From: Bacillota bacterium
GTDB lineage: Bacteria; Bacillota; Bacilli; Paenibacillales; NBRC-103111
NCBI GenBank assembly: GCA_023386955.1
Contig: JAEWIS010000017.1
Coordinates: 78,314-142,313, forward strand
DNA: 64,000 nucleotides
Direction of reading: 5' to 3'
A program made the position numbers and the translations under genes. Below are positions 8,894 through 17,578 of the stretch, one piece after another (the first letter of the stretch is position 1; each line of letters opens with the position of its first letter). Under the pieces are notes generated by a model, which saw only the letters and a program-made list of their open reading frames with translations, was not told the DNA's origin and did no database searches.

Positions 8894-9241
8894 TTAATGT
8901 TTCGTTAATCCGTTTAAATATTTGATCAGCTTGTCAATGGCCCGGTCAATCCGGTCGTAGATTTCGAAGGCCTTAATGCCATGGGAGGCAAGTACCTTCT
9001 CCGCTCCCGGACCGATCCGCGCCACCAGGACAAAGCTGCAATCCTGAAGCTCCTTTGCCGAACGGACCAACGTTTCCTCGTGATGCTGCCCCTGCCCGCA
9101 CGGGGCCTTCAGCTCCCGGCGTTCCACCAGGCCGTACTCTCCATTATCCTGTACCCGGTATATCAGGAATTCTCTATTTTTTCCAAAATGCTGATTAATT
9201 AGGATGCCATCCAGACTGGCTACCGCCACCTGAAATTCCAT
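8894..9241 (-). CDS. NifX/NafY-domain protein (cofactor carrier-like)
   Basis: This 115-residue protein consists of the dinitrogenase iron-molybdenum cofactor biosynthesis domain: an N-terminal 'VAVASLDGILINQHFGKNREFLIY' stretch and a C-terminal 'VARIGPGAEKVLASHGIKAFE' block, both typical of NifX and of the C-terminal domain of fused NifB proteins. Its His in NQHFG and the cysteine in APCGQGQHH are candidate cluster contacts. AGGAGGAGG precedes the ATG. It directly follows the NifB-like radical SAM gene (18 nt), so the usual NifB fusion is present here as two proteins. Its role is inferred to be holding or transferring the NifB-made iron-sulfur-carbide precursor to the NifDK-like component. 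Confidence 0.85.
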   Translation of the reverse strand: MEFQVAVASLDGILINQHFGKNREFLIYRVQDNGEYGLVERRELKAPCGQGQHHEETLVRSAKELQDCSFVLVARIGPGAEKVLASHGIKAFEIYDRIDRAIDKLIKYLNGLTKH

Positions 9242-9259
9242 GCTTCCTCCTCCTGTCCG

Positions 9260-10156
9260 TTACCCGTGTGAAAAGGTCTCCGCCACCGGTTTGTCATACA
9301 GCTGGGAGGCCAGGTCCCGTCCGGAGCCGGGGATGCCGCAGGCATCTGCACGGCATTGCTGACAGTGCCGGAATACAGGCAGGTATTGCTCCGCCGCTTC
9401 CCGGGCATCACCAAGCTGGAAACAATCCGGCGCTTCGATATGGCTAAGCTCATGCTGGGGAATAAGAGGGATAATATTGATTAGGGATGCCCCCGCATCC
9501 CGGGTTTGTCTGGCGATTTCGCCGATGTGGCCCTCGTTGATGCCGGGAATCAGCACCGTATTGATCTTGATGGTGATACCCAGTTCGCTGGCCTTCCGGA
9601 TACCCGCCAGTTGGGCCCGGATCAGCGTTTCTGCTGCCGCCCTTCCCATAATGAGCTTCCCGTCCAAAGCGATGGAGGAGCAAATCTGCTCCTGTATAGC
9701 CGGATCAACTCCGTTGACGGTGACGGTTACAGTCTGTACGCCCACGTTGGCGATACGCTCCGCATGCTGCTCCAGCAGAAGCCCGTTGGTGCTTAAACAA
9801 TTGATCAGCTCCGGGTAACGCTCATGCACCTGTTCGAATGCCTCCAGCGCATGGGGGGTGGTCAGGGTGTCTCCCGGACCGGCAATCCCGGCTACAGTAA
9901 GCTCCGGACAAAGACGCAGCGCCTTCTCAATGAGAGCATTCACCGCCTCCGGCTTGACCAGCTCCGTGGCCACACCCGGACGGTGCTCGGATTTATTGAA
10001 GCTGCGCTTGCAAAACTTGCACCGGATGTTGCAGGCAGGGCTGACAGGCAAATGAATCCGCCCGAACTTGAAATGACCTTCCCCGCTGAAGCAGGGATGC
10101 TTGCGCACCAAATGGCCGAACCTTTCCTCCGGCAACGCGCTTCCGCAGCTACCCAT
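9260..10156 (-). CDS. NifB-like radical SAM cofactor synthase
   Basis: The protein has 298 residues. The radical SAM cysteines Cys42, Cys46 and Cys49 lie in ACNIRCKFCKR, preceded by HLPVSPACN as in NifB. A second cysteine group near the C-terminus (Cys265, Cys268, Cys273) is where NifB binds its additional [4Fe-4S] units. No NifX domain is fused. NifB builds the carbide-centred 8Fe core (NifB-co) of nitrogenase cofactors. With no nifEN in the window, the inferred cofactor of the reductase is a NifB-co-like cluster rather than FeMo-co. GGGAGG lies about 7 nt before the ATG. It is the first gene of the operon and follows a 314-nt leader. Confidence 0.88.
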   Translation of the reverse strand: MGSCGSALPEERFGHLVRKHPCFSGEGHFKFGRIHLPVSPACNIRCKFCKRSFNKSEHRPGVATELVKPEAVNALIEKALRLCPELTVAGIAGPGDTLTTPHALEAFEQVHERYPELINCLSTNGLLLEQHAERIANVGVQTVTVTVNGVDPAIQEQICSSIALDGKLIMGRAAAETLIRAQLAGIRKASELGITIKINTVLIPGINEGHIGEIARQTRDAGASLINIIPLIPQHELSHIEAPDCFQLGDAREAAEQYLPVFRHCQQCRADACGIPGSGRDLASQLYDKPVAETFSHG

Positions 10157-10470
10157 ATGAGGTCCTCCCTTCTTAAATTCCGTTCACCCCTGAACTAACA
10201 CATTCCAGGCTTCTTGATATCTAACCGGTCTTGGGTTTGGCAGGTGCCGCAGCATAAACCGCTTTTCCCATCCGATCCGGCAAAAAAGGCCGAACCCGGC
10301 GCCCTTAGTCAGGGTTGCGGAGATTCGGCCTCTGGAAGTCCAGTCAGCGGATATTAAATTCATACTTTACTTATCGGAATTATGTTTATATCTTACTTTC
10401 TTCCGGGCGCTTCCGTCAATAAGCTGATCCATAGTGTCACTGTACTGTCACAAGTGTCCAACACACCCTT
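10157..10470 (-). promoter_or_regulatory. Leader of the nitrogenase-like operon, possible cobalamin-type riboswitch
   Basis: This 314-nt gap between the chemoreceptor and the NifB-like gene contains a promoter-like TTGACG-N18-TAAGAT (10419 to 10390), a short CTGGA/TCCAG hairpin, CTCCGCAACCCTGA, the U6 hairpin at 10330-10282, then GGATGGGAAAAGCGG and GCTGCGGCACCTGCC (ending at 10239). The strings CCGCAAC, GGGAAaaGC and the final ACCTGCC recall the conserved core and B12 box of cobalamin riboswitches, in the right order. The match is by eye and the U6 tract in the middle is odd, so confidence is low. A simple terminator plus untranslated leader is the alternative. Confidence 0.35.
10282..10330 (-). 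terminator. Strong hairpin with U6 tract in the nifB-like leader
   Basis: On the minus strand GGCCGAA (from 10330) pairs with TTCGGCC (ending 10288), with inner helices CCG/CGG and CCCT/AGGG, followed by TTTTTT. It is either the terminator of the chemoreceptor gene upstream or an attenuator, since a promoter-like pair lies between that gene and the hairpin. Confidence 0.65.
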
Positions 10471-12237
10471 TTATAGGCTGAACTCACCCATAACCCGGCT
10501 TAAATCCTTGGACTCCTGCTCCAGCCGTTCGGAATAACGGCGGATTTCCTTCATGGCGGAGACGGTTTCCCCAGCTTGCTCCGCAGCCTTCTTCGAGCGG
10601 TTAAAGCTCAGATCCGCAATACCCCTCAATCCCTCCGCCTGGCTGACGATCTCCTCCGAACCGGCGAAGGCCTCCTCCACCGCTGCCGACAAATCCGTCA
10701 TCAACGCCGAAACGGAATCCACCTCGGCAGCAATCTCCTTGAACATTGCTCCAGCCTCCAGGGCCGATTTCATACCGGCTTCCGCCCCCTGGGCATTGCG
10801 CCGCATCTGCTCCGCCGCCTGCTGAGTGCCTCTGCGGAGCAGCCTCACGGCGTCAGCTGCCCGCTCCGAGGAATCCTTGGCTTCCTCCGCCAGCTTGCGC
10901 ACCTCCTCCGCCACCACAGCGAAGCCTCTTCCATGCTCACCGGCCCGGGCCGCTTCAATAGAAGCGTTCAACGCCAGCAGATTGGTCTGGCTGGATATCT
11001 CCTTGATCAGTCCGGCAATCTCCGATATCCGTGCCGCTTCCTTGTCCAGCTGCGTCATCTGCTCCGCAGCCTCCTGTACGTCATGGCAGACCGTCTCCAT
11101 TTCGGCCATAGCCCGTCCAATCACCTGGAGCCCCAGTCCCGCCTGCTCCGCCGAACGGGTGGAGGCTGACGCAGCGGATTCACCGGAGGCGGCCGTCATG
11201 CGGATAGCTGCTGCCATTTCCTGCAGAATACCTGTCATTTGCCCTACCTGGATGCTTTGGGTCCGGGCGCCTTCGTCAGTTTCATGGACGGCTTGGGAGA
11301 TGGCCAGCCCTGCGGATTCCGTGCGCACCGCCTGGTCCAGCAGCACCCGGGAGGATTGCTCCACAACTGTGGAGGAAGCGGCCAGCCGGTGAATCAGATT
11401 CTTCAGGGATTCCAGCATACGGTCCACAGAACCTCCCAGCTCTCCCAGCTCATCCTTGCGGGAAAAGGCTAACGGCTCCACCCGCAGATCCCCTGCCGCC
11501 ACCTGCTCCGCCACCCGGGCAATCCGCCGGATGGGAATGGACAGCTGCCGGGAAATCCACCAGCCTAATGCAGCAGAAAGCACCACCGCCGCACCACCCA
11601 GCAGCAGAATACTCCGGGATGCTGCCTTCGCACTGGCCTCCACTTGGAGAGTCACTTCCTTGGCCATGTCCGTGCTGTATTCCGTCAGTTCTTGAATGGC
11701 CGTTGCCAGCTTGGCCAGCTGCTCCTGGCCCGCCTCGAAGGGAGGTGCCCCTTCTGCGGCAGCCGTAGCCGCCCCTCCAAGCACAGCCCCCGCAGCTCCC
11801 GGCTGTCCTCCCGCTCCCCGGTTGGCCATTTCCTGCAAAACCGGCACCATATCCTCCGTATATTGAGTAAGCGCGGCCTCAATCGTAGTCAGAAGCTCCT
11901 GGGATTTAGCATCCAAATCCCTCTGTTTGATGGTATCCAGAAGCCCTGTCAGCTGAGTCCGCTGCTTCTCCATAGCTGCAGCAATTTGCTCCTGACGGTC
12001 TGCCGCAGATGCCCCCGAATATTGCATCAGCCCCTTCTCCATGCCACTGCTGGCATTTTGCAGCTGGATCAAGGCCGCAATGGGCACTACCGTATTCTCA
12101 TACATCGCGTTCATATCCCGTGCCGCCACATGGAGCTTCTGAAACCCGATCCCTCCCGTCACCAGCAGCATGACAATCATCAGCCCTACCAAAAACCCCA
12201 TTTTCTGCGATGTCTTCCGGTTGGCAAACCAGTTCAT
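10471..12237 (-). CDS. Methyl-accepting chemotaxis protein
   Basis: This 588-residue transducer starts at the ATG of MNWFANRK, chosen because AGGAGG lies 9 nt before it; the open frame extends 22 codons further without such a site. The order is a first membrane span (about residues 13-32), an extracellular four-helix-bundle type sensor domain, a second span near 210-230, a HAMP linker ([14 protein letters not shown]), and the cytoplasmic signalling tip '[17 protein letters not shown]'. The sensor domain has an Ala/Gly-rich inserted stretch near residue 150 ([10 protein letters not shown]). The ligand is unknown. It is a single gene, separated from the nitrogenase-like operon by the 314-nt leader, and no functional tie is evident. 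Confidence 0.92.
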   Translation of the reverse strand: MNWFANRKTSQKMGFLVGLMIVMLLVTGGIGFQKLHVAARDMNAMYENTVVPIAALIQLQNASSGMEKGLMQYSGASAADRQEQIAAAMEKQRTQLTGLLDTIKQRDLDAKSQELLTTIEAALTQYTEDMVPVLQEMANRGAGGQPGAAGAVLGGAATAAAEGAPPFEAGQEQLAKLATAIQELTEYSTDMAKEVTLQVEASAKAASRSILLLGGAAVVLSAALGWWISRQLSIPIRRIARVAEQVAAGDLRVEPLAFSRKDELGELGGSVDRMLESLKNLIHRLAASSTVVEQSSRVLLDQAVRTESAGLAISQAVHETDEGARTQSIQVGQMTGILQEMAAAIRMTAASGESAASASTRSAEQAGLGLQVIGRAMAEMETVCHDVQEAAEQMTQLDKEAARISEIAGLIKEISSQTNLLALNASIEAARAGEHGRGFAVVAEEVRKLAEEAKDSSERAADAVRLLRRGTQQAAEQMRRNAQGAEAGMKSALEAGAMFKEIAAEVDSVSALMTDLSAAVEEAFAGSEEIVSQAEGLRGIADLSFNRSKKAAEQAGETVSAMKEIRRYSERLEQESKDLSRVMGEFSL

Positions 12238-12505
12238 ATCCCGACGCCTCCTGTATGTATGCCTGATCTTTCCATATGCGATGGACCAAGCATACCCCGG
12301 CAATATGAGAAGGAACTGAAGCCAAGCTTAAAGGTTGCTGAATTCACCAGGAACCTGAATTTGCCCCTGCCCATAAGATGGTGGAGGGAGTTTTTACCGA
12401 TGCATACCTGCTCCGCTCTCAAAAATTTTTTCCGCCGCTTCCGGTTTTTTCTTGCAATTTTTGCCCATCATTGTAATAGTAGATTCATAGAAGGGAAGTG
12501 ATGAC

Positions 12506-14506
12506 ATGCCTCGACATTATTCGATTGGCAACGGTAATTTTCTGATCAATTTGGATGACCATTCTTTTATTCGCGATATCTACTATCCCTTTGTGGGCCA
12601 GCTCAATCACGTGGGGGGCTACCAATGCCGGGTCGGCATGTGGGTGGACGGCAGCTTCGCCTGGCTTTCCGATGCGGGGTGGTCATTCCGGCATGCCTAT
12701 GAAGAGGATTCCCTGATCACCAATTTGCAGGCAACGCATAACGGCCTGGGCATAACGCTAACCATCAATGACGGCGTCCACCAGCGGGAGGCCATATATA
12801 TCAAGCGGATCGTCATTAAGAATGAACGGGATACGGAGCGGGAGGTCCGCTTCTTTTTCCAGCAGGATATGATGATCAATGAAACGGAGGTCGGCGATAC
12901 CGCGGCCTATTATCCGTCCAACAATACCTTGTTCCATTATAAAAAAGACCGCTACTTCATGTTCAACGGCTCCACGGGCACAGAGGGCATCTACCAATAC
13001 ACCACCGGGGTCAAACGGTTCCATTCCGCCGAAGGCACCTGGCGCGATGCGGAGGACGGGGTGTTAAGCGGCAACGGTATTTCCCAGGGCTCCGTAGACA
13101 GCACCATCAGCTTCCGGCTGAAGGTCCCGGCTCAAGGCGAAGCCACCATGTATTACTGGATGAGCATCGGCAAAAATCTCGAGGAAGTCAAGAAGCTGGA
13201 TAAATACGTCAAGGACAGCCAGCCGGGCAAGCTGCTGGACCGGGTGAAGATCTACTGGCAGCGGTGGGTGAATAAGTCCGAGCGCAACTACGGTGATCTG
13301 CCCCTGGACGTGATTAAGCTCTTCAAGCACAGCCTTCTCATCGTGCGGACCCAAACGGATGTGAACGGCGCTATTGTCGCCGCCAATGATACGGATATTC
13401 TCCAACACAACCGGGACCATTACAGCTACATGTGGCCGCGGGATGGGGCGCTTGTGGCCTACGCTATGTCCATGGCCGGTTATTCGGGCATGGTGGCCCC
13501 CTTCTTCAAATTCTGCTCCGACGCTTTGACGCCGGACGGCTTTCTCCATCATAAGTACAACCCGGACGGTACCGTGGGCTCCAGCTGGCACCCGTATATC
13601 TATGAAGGCGCCACCCGCCTGCCTATCCAGGAGGACGAAACAGCCTTGGTGCTGTATGCCCTGTGGCAGGACTTTGCCAAACACGGCAACATCGAGCTGC
13701 CCCAGTCCCTGTTCCGCACCCTGATCCGCCGGGCGGCCCGTTTCCTGGCGGCCTTCATCGATCCGGAGCTGGGGCTGCCCCAGCCCAGCTATGATCTGTG
13801 GGAGGAGCGCTACGGCATCTTCACCTTCACCTGCTCCGCCGTTTATGGCGGGCTGGTGGCCGCCTCCAACTTCTGCAGCCTGTTCGGCGACGATGACCGC
13901 AGCAGCCGCTTCCTCCAGGCAGCCATGAACATCCGCTCCGCTATGCTGGAGCATCTGTGGGATGAGGATTTGGGCCGTTTTGTCCGGGGCCTGTATTTGG
14001 AGGATGGCAAGTGGGTGAAGGATACCACGCTGGAGTCCAGCATCTACGGCATCTTCGAATTCGGCGTATTGCCGGCGGATGATCCCTGTGTGGTGAAAAC
14101 GATGACCGCCATCAAGGAAGGCCTCTCCGCCAAAACCTCCGTGGGCGGCATTGCCCGGTACTACCATGACTACTACTTCCAACGCAGCTCCAATATTGAG
14201 CTGGTGCCCGGCAACCCGTGGATCATCTGCACCCTGTGGACGGCGGAGTGGGAAATCGAGATGGCCAAAACCTTAGGCGAGCTGGAAACGCCGCGGCGCA
14301 CGCTGGAATGGGTGGTCTCCCATGCCATGGAAAGCGGCATCCTGCCGGAGCAGCTGGACCCCTTCGACGGCAGCCCGGTATCCGTGGCTCCCCTGACCTG
14401 GTCCCACGCCACCTTCATTCTGGCTGTGGTCAAATACGCCACCAAATACCGGCAGCTCAGCGCCATCCAGGACCCGGTGGCCAGCCGTATGCCCGGTTTT
14501 ATGTAA
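12506..14506 (+). CDS. Glucoamylase-like glycoside hydrolase family 15 protein
   Basis: The 666-residue protein has no signal peptide and is probably cytoplasmic. The N-terminal beta-sandwich is about residues 1-260. It is followed by an (alpha/alpha)6 barrel with the GH15 signatures 'NRDHYSYMWPRDGAL' (about residue 300), LPIQEDETALVLYALW, 'DLWEERYG' and 'ESGILPEQ'; the Glu residues in the last two are the expected acid and base. Bacterial members hydrolyse alpha-1,4 or alpha-1,6 glucans, trehalose or short dextrins from the non-reducing end. It is transcribed alone, divergent from the chemoreceptor, and ends in a strong terminator. The exact substrate cannot be assigned. Confidence 0.9.
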   Translation: MPRHYSIGNGNFLINLDDHSFIRDIYYPFVGQLNHVGGYQCRVGMWVDGSFAWLSDAGWSFRHAYEEDSLITNLQATHNGLGITLTINDGVHQREAIYIKRIVIKNERDTEREVRFFFQQDMMINETEVGDTAAYYPSNNTLFHYKKDRYFMFNGSTGTEGIYQYTTGVKRFHSAEGTWRDAEDGVLSGNGISQGSVDSTISFRLKVPAQGEATMYYWMSIGKNLEEVKKLDKYVKDSQPGKLLDRVKIYWQRWVNKSERNYGDLPLDVIKLFKHSLLIVRTQTDVNGAIVAANDTDILQHNRDHYSYMWPRDGALVAYAMSMAGYSGMVAPFFKFCSDALTPDGFLHHKYNPDGTVGSSWHPYIYEGATRLPIQEDETALVLYALWQDFAKHGNIELPQSLFRTLIRRAARFLAAFIDPELGLPQPSYDLWEERYGIFTFTCSAVYGGLVAASNFCSLFGDDDRSSRFLQAAMNIRSAMLEHLWDEDLGRFVRGLYLEDGKWVKDTTLESSIYGIFEFGVLPADDPCVVKTMTAIKEGLSAKTSVGGIARYYHDYYFQRSSNIELVPGNPWIICTLWTAEWEIEMAKTLGELETPRRTLEWVVSHAMESGILPEQLDPFDGSPVSVAPLTWSHATFILAVVKYATKYRQLSAIQDPVASRMPGFM

Positions 14507-14532
14507 AGGCGGAAGCCTCAATTGTACGCTAA

Positions 14533-14572
14533 CAAAGCCAAGCGGAGCTTCCGCCTGGCTTTGTATTATTTT
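14533..14572 (+). terminator. Terminator of the GH15 gene
   Basis: CAAAGCCA and GCGGA arms pair with TCCGC and TGGCTTTG (to 14563), followed by a T-rich stretch ending in TTTTT. Confidence 0.85.
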
Positions 14573-14905
14573 TGCGCTTGGTCTTGGTATAGTTTAACGC
14601 TTGGCCTTGGTTTTGCACGTGCACGTGGCTGTGGTTTTCGCTTGGCCTTGGTTTTGCGCCTGATTTGCCCCCACTTTGGCTTATCTTCGCTATTTCCCTT
14701 GGTTTGGTCCTCTCCTCCAGGATGTAAGCGCCATAAAATGTATGCTATTCCTCCGCAGAGTCCCCAAAAATGCCAAATAGCGTACATAAAATGTACGCTA
14801 TCCCTTCCGATTCCCCTCAAAATGGCCGATTCTGATGCCTTAGCATACATTTTATGTATCCTATTGGGCAAAAAACCGGCCTGCTGTGCCAATAGCATAC
14901 ATTTG
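14572..14905. repeat. Intergenic repeat cluster A (GTACAT/ATGTAC word)
   Basis: This non-coding gap lies between convergent genes. First come two near-identical copies of CGCTTGGCCTTGGTTTTGC (about 14608 and 14639) plus a diverged third. Then four copies of a palindromic word follow: 14732-14749, 14777-14801 (a perfect 11-bp inverted repeat, ATAGCGTACAT-AAA-ATGTACGCTAT), 14841-14865 and 14891-14905. The pitch is 53, 63 and 52 nt between core positions. Spacers each carry A4-6 next to GCC. It belongs to the element family described in the findings. The 145-codon open frame across it has no protein character. Confidence 0.75.
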
Positions 14906-15003
14906 TGGACCGTTATCATCATCTACGAGGTCATGCCCCCACTCCCACAGCCGGAATAGCCACCCATGCTGCGGTTGTTTCAGGATAGCGGCTGGGCTCC
15001 TTG

Positions 15004-15333
15004 TCAGAACCCCTCCGCCTCCTCCACTTCAATGAGCCAGCAGCGGTCCCCCGGCTGATGATGCAGGATCCCCGGGTTTTTCTCCACCAGCCCGTTGACC
15101 AGCACCACCTTGCCCGAAACCGGAGGCGGCAGCTCAATCTCCCCCGCCAAGGTTTCGATCAATAGACAGGGATGCCCCCGCAGGACATGATCCCCCTCCA
15201 CCGGAAGCTCCACATGGACGATCAAGCCGCATTCATCTGCGGCATCCTCTGTTAAACCAACGGCCGTTTTGCCGCCTGCCAGCTTTTTGGTCCACAACCA
15301 GGAGGTTGGGCCGATACGAATTTCATTCAGCAT
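15004..15333 (-). CDS. GcvH-like protein lacking the lipoylated lysine
   Basis: This 109-residue protein aligns with the glycine cleavage H protein fold: 'LIVHVELPVEGDHVLRGHPCLLIET' corresponds to the GcvH segment 'IVFVELPEVGDEV...ESV', then 'PPPVSGKVVLVNGLVEKNP' and CWLIEVE. In GcvH the lipoyl lysine sits in the ESVK motif; here the residues are ETLA, so the acceptor lysine is missing. The N-terminal strand of classic GcvH (the HEW region) is also replaced. It therefore cannot be a normal lipoate carrier. The gene lies 330 nt downstream of lplJ on the same strand but after a terminator. Its function is unknown. Confidence 0.7.
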   Translation of the reverse strand: MLNEIRIGPTSWLWTKKLAGGKTAVGLTEDAADECGLIVHVELPVEGDHVLRGHPCLLIETLAGEIELPPPVSGKVVLVNGLVEKNPGILHHQPGDRCWLIEVEEAEGF

Positions 15334-15662
15334 GGGATAACCCCTTTACATGTCATTGAAAATCAGTCAGTGGATATTGTTTACTGGATTTTAGTCATCA
15401 GCCATGCCAGTCGGCTCTTTTACCCGTTTTTGCACGCAGTCTCCAGCGTCCGGAAACCCGCTCTTCCCATCGTTACGCTCACAAGACCATGACGGCTCGC
15501 AGCTCCGTTCCCCCTTATTTTACCTCCGGGTGGCAGGGCTCAAAACGGCTATAACGCTTACAATATGACATATCTATGACGTTCTTCGGAATTTCCTCAA
15601 AATGCTTGTATAGAAAACAAAAAAACACCGGCTCTCTTAGCCCGGTGTTCGTACGTACATAC
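15334..15662. other. Gap between lplJ and the GcvH-like gene
   Basis: Apart from the lplJ terminator at 15620-15649, no gene, repeat or clear promoter was recognised here. Confidence 0.5.
15620..15649 (-). terminator. Terminator of lplJ
   Basis: On the minus strand ACACCGG pairs with CCGGTGT around a 11-nt loop, followed by seven T residues. Confidence 0.88.
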
Positions 15663-16652
15663 CTAAAACATCAAACCCAGCCACTGCTCCCGGGTCATCG
15701 GGCCAAAATAACGGGACAGCTCCACATCCTCCAGCAGCTTCTCCACGGCGCTCTCCTCATACCGGACACCCTGCAGCTTCGCCGCAAACTCGGCCGCATC
15801 CTCCGCACCGAAGAAATCGCCGTAAATAACGGCGCCGGCTATAACCCCTCCTGCCACATCCAGCCTAAGATCGAAGGTACCGATTCCCTCCAGCCTGCCC
15901 GTTTTGCGGATATTAAAGGCGGGGGACTTGCCGTAATTCCAGTCCCAGCTTCTGTAACGCTCATCCGCCAGCTGCCGCACCGCTGCCCATTCGGCTTCAC
16001 TGAGCTGGTACTCGGGAATACCCTCACCGCCGAAAATCGAAACCAGCAGCTTCCGCTTGAACTCGTCCATGGTAATGGGCTCTGCCAAAAATTCCGAAAT
16101 ATTGGCCACCCGGCTGCGGATGGACTTAACTCCCTTGGACTTAATCTTGTCCTGATTCACATTCAGCGCCGAAACCACATTCTCGATTTCCGAAGCCAGC
16201 ATCAGGGTGCCGTGGCTGAACATACGGCCCTTAGTTACAAACTGGGCGTTGCCCGAGATTTTGCGTTCCCCAACCTGGATATCATTGCGTCCCGTCAATT
16301 GGGCATCAACGCCAAGGGAATGGAGGGCCTGCACCACCGGCTCCGTAAACTTGCGGAAGTTGTGGAAGGATTGCCCGTCGTCCTTGGTAATGAAGCTGAA
16401 GTTCAGATTGCCCAAATCATGGTAAACCGCTCCCCCGCCGGACAACCGCCGCACCACATGGATGCCGTGCTCCTTCACATAAGCCCCGTTGATTTCTTCT
16501 ACCGTATTCTGGTTTTTGCCGATGATGATGGAGGGTTCATTAATATAGAAGAGCAAGAAGTCCTCACCGGTGTTGATGTGCTTTAATGCATATTCCTCCA
16601 GGGCCAGATTGACCGCAGGATCGGTAATACCCTTATTGTCGATGAACAGCAT
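15663..16652 (-). CDS. lplJ: Lipoate-protein ligase
   Basis: This 329-residue enzyme attaches free lipoate, via lipoyl-AMP, to the lysine of lipoyl domains and GcvH. The motifs RRLSGGGAVYHDLGN and 'GRNDIQVGERKISGNAQF' (with the catalytic lysine in KISGNA) are intact, and the sequence resembles B. subtilis LplJ closely along its length. The C-terminal accessory domain is present. It is a single gene with its own terminator. The next gene on the same strand encodes a GcvH-like protein that cannot be lipoylated, so a substrate relationship between them is doubtful. Confidence 0.93.
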   Translation of the reverse strand: MLFIDNKGITDPAVNLALEEYALKHINTGEDFLLFYINEPSIIIGKNQNTVEEINGAYVKEHGIHVVRRLSGGGAVYHDLGNLNFSFITKDDGQSFHNFRKFTEPVVQALHSLGVDAQLTGRNDIQVGERKISGNAQFVTKGRMFSHGTLMLASEIENVVSALNVNQDKIKSKGVKSIRSRVANISEFLAEPITMDEFKRKLLVSIFGGEGIPEYQLSEAEWAAVRQLADERYRSWDWNYGKSPAFNIRKTGRLEGIGTFDLRLDVAGGVIAGAVIYGDFFGAEDAAEFAAKLQGVRYEESAVEKLLEDVELSRYFGPMTREQWLGLMF

Positions 16653-16811
16653 GGAAGGCCTCCCTACAGATTATTTTGATGAACCGTGCTCTGCCATACA
16701 GCGGCTTGCCCTTCTTTCATGGCCAACTTGTCCGACTTATCCGCCGGTTCTTCTATTATATAAGAATAGGCAATATTTTGAACACCAAACCTGGCATAAG
16801 CTTTCCGTCCG

Positions 16812-16853
16812 AAAAAAAAGCCCCGCTGCAAAGGAGATCCCGTGCAACGGAGC
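16812..16853 (-). terminator. Terminator of ahpC
   Basis: Arms 820-830 and 843-853 form an 11-bp stem with two G-U pairs, followed on the minus strand by eight T residues. Confidence 0.8.
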
Positions 16854-16898
16854 GCTGATGTTTTGTCTAATCTGAAATGCTGCCGGTTTAGGGTCTGT

Positions 16899-17453
16899 CT
16901 AGTTAGCTACCAGGTGCTTGTCACCCTTCTTCCAGCCTACCGGGCACAGTCCGCCGGACTGCAGAGCCTCCAGCACACGGAGAGTTTCCTCCACGCTGCG
17001 TCCTACATTGTTGTGGTGGACCACCTGGTATTGAAGCTCACCTTCCGGATTGATGATGAACAGGCCGCGCAGGGCAATGCCTTCTTCTTCAATGTAAACG
17101 CCGTAATCCTTGGATACCGACTTAGTGATGTCGGAGGCCAGCGGGAAGCTCAGCTTGCCCAGACCATTGGCGGATTGCGCAGTGTTGATCCATGCCTTAT
17201 GGGTATGTACGCTGTCGATGCTGACGCCCAGGATCTCGGTATCCAGCTCCTCGAATTTGGAAGCAGCGTCGGAGATCGCCGTAATTTCCGTCGGACAAAC
17301 GAAGGTAAAATCCAACGGATAGAAGAACAGAACCAGCCACTTGCCTTTGTAGTCGGCCAGGCTTGCCTTGCTGAAGCCTTCGCCATTGCCTAGAGCCGTC
17401 TCCATTGTAAAATCCGGTGCCGCTTTGCCTACCAAACGTTCTGCCATGTTCAA
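16899..17453 (-). CDS. ahpC: Alkyl hydroperoxide reductase C (2-Cys peroxiredoxin)
   Basis: The 184-residue typical 2-Cys peroxiredoxin carries the peroxidatic Cys in 'DFTFVCPTE' and the resolving Cys in 'GGLCPVGW' near the C-terminus. It reduces H2O2 and organic hydroperoxides in the cytoplasm. Its usual partner AhpF is not adjacent, so the electron donor must be encoded elsewhere (AhpF or thioredoxin). The start may be the third codon (MAERLVG), with AGGAGG upstream. A TTGACT-N17-TAGGAT promoter lies about 125 nt upstream. I saw no clear PerR box. Confidence 0.93.
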   Translation of the reverse strand: MNMAERLVGKAAPDFTMETALGNGEGFSKASLADYKGKWLVLFFYPLDFTFVCPTEITAISDAASKFEELDTEILGVSIDSVHTHKAWINTAQSANGLGKLSFPLASDITKSVSKDYGVYIEEEGIALRGLFIINPEGELQYQVVHHNNVGRSVEETLRVLEALQSGGLCPVGWKKGDKHLVAN

Positions 17454-17578
17454 AAACCTCCTGAGATGATCATAATATAAGGAAAGCCACGCTGCTATGG
17501 ACGAGGCTTTACGGGCGGTATAGGTGATAACCCTATCTAATTGAGTGGTAATCTATTATTTAACATTTTACAAACCAA

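Noticed and set aside
485..10156. Nitrogen-fixation (nif) cluster
   Set aside because: nifEN, nifV, nifUS and the N2-chemistry residues His195 and His442 are missing, NifK lacks its N-terminal extension, and the partners are cysK and a sulfonate-type importer.
14522..14959. Open frame of 145 codons on the + strand
   Set aside because: It spans repeat cluster A and tandem short repeats, has no ribosome binding site and an implausible composition.
15004..15333. Glycine cleavage H protein
   Set aside because: The lipoyl lysine and the N-terminal strand are missing and no gcvT or gcvP is nearby.
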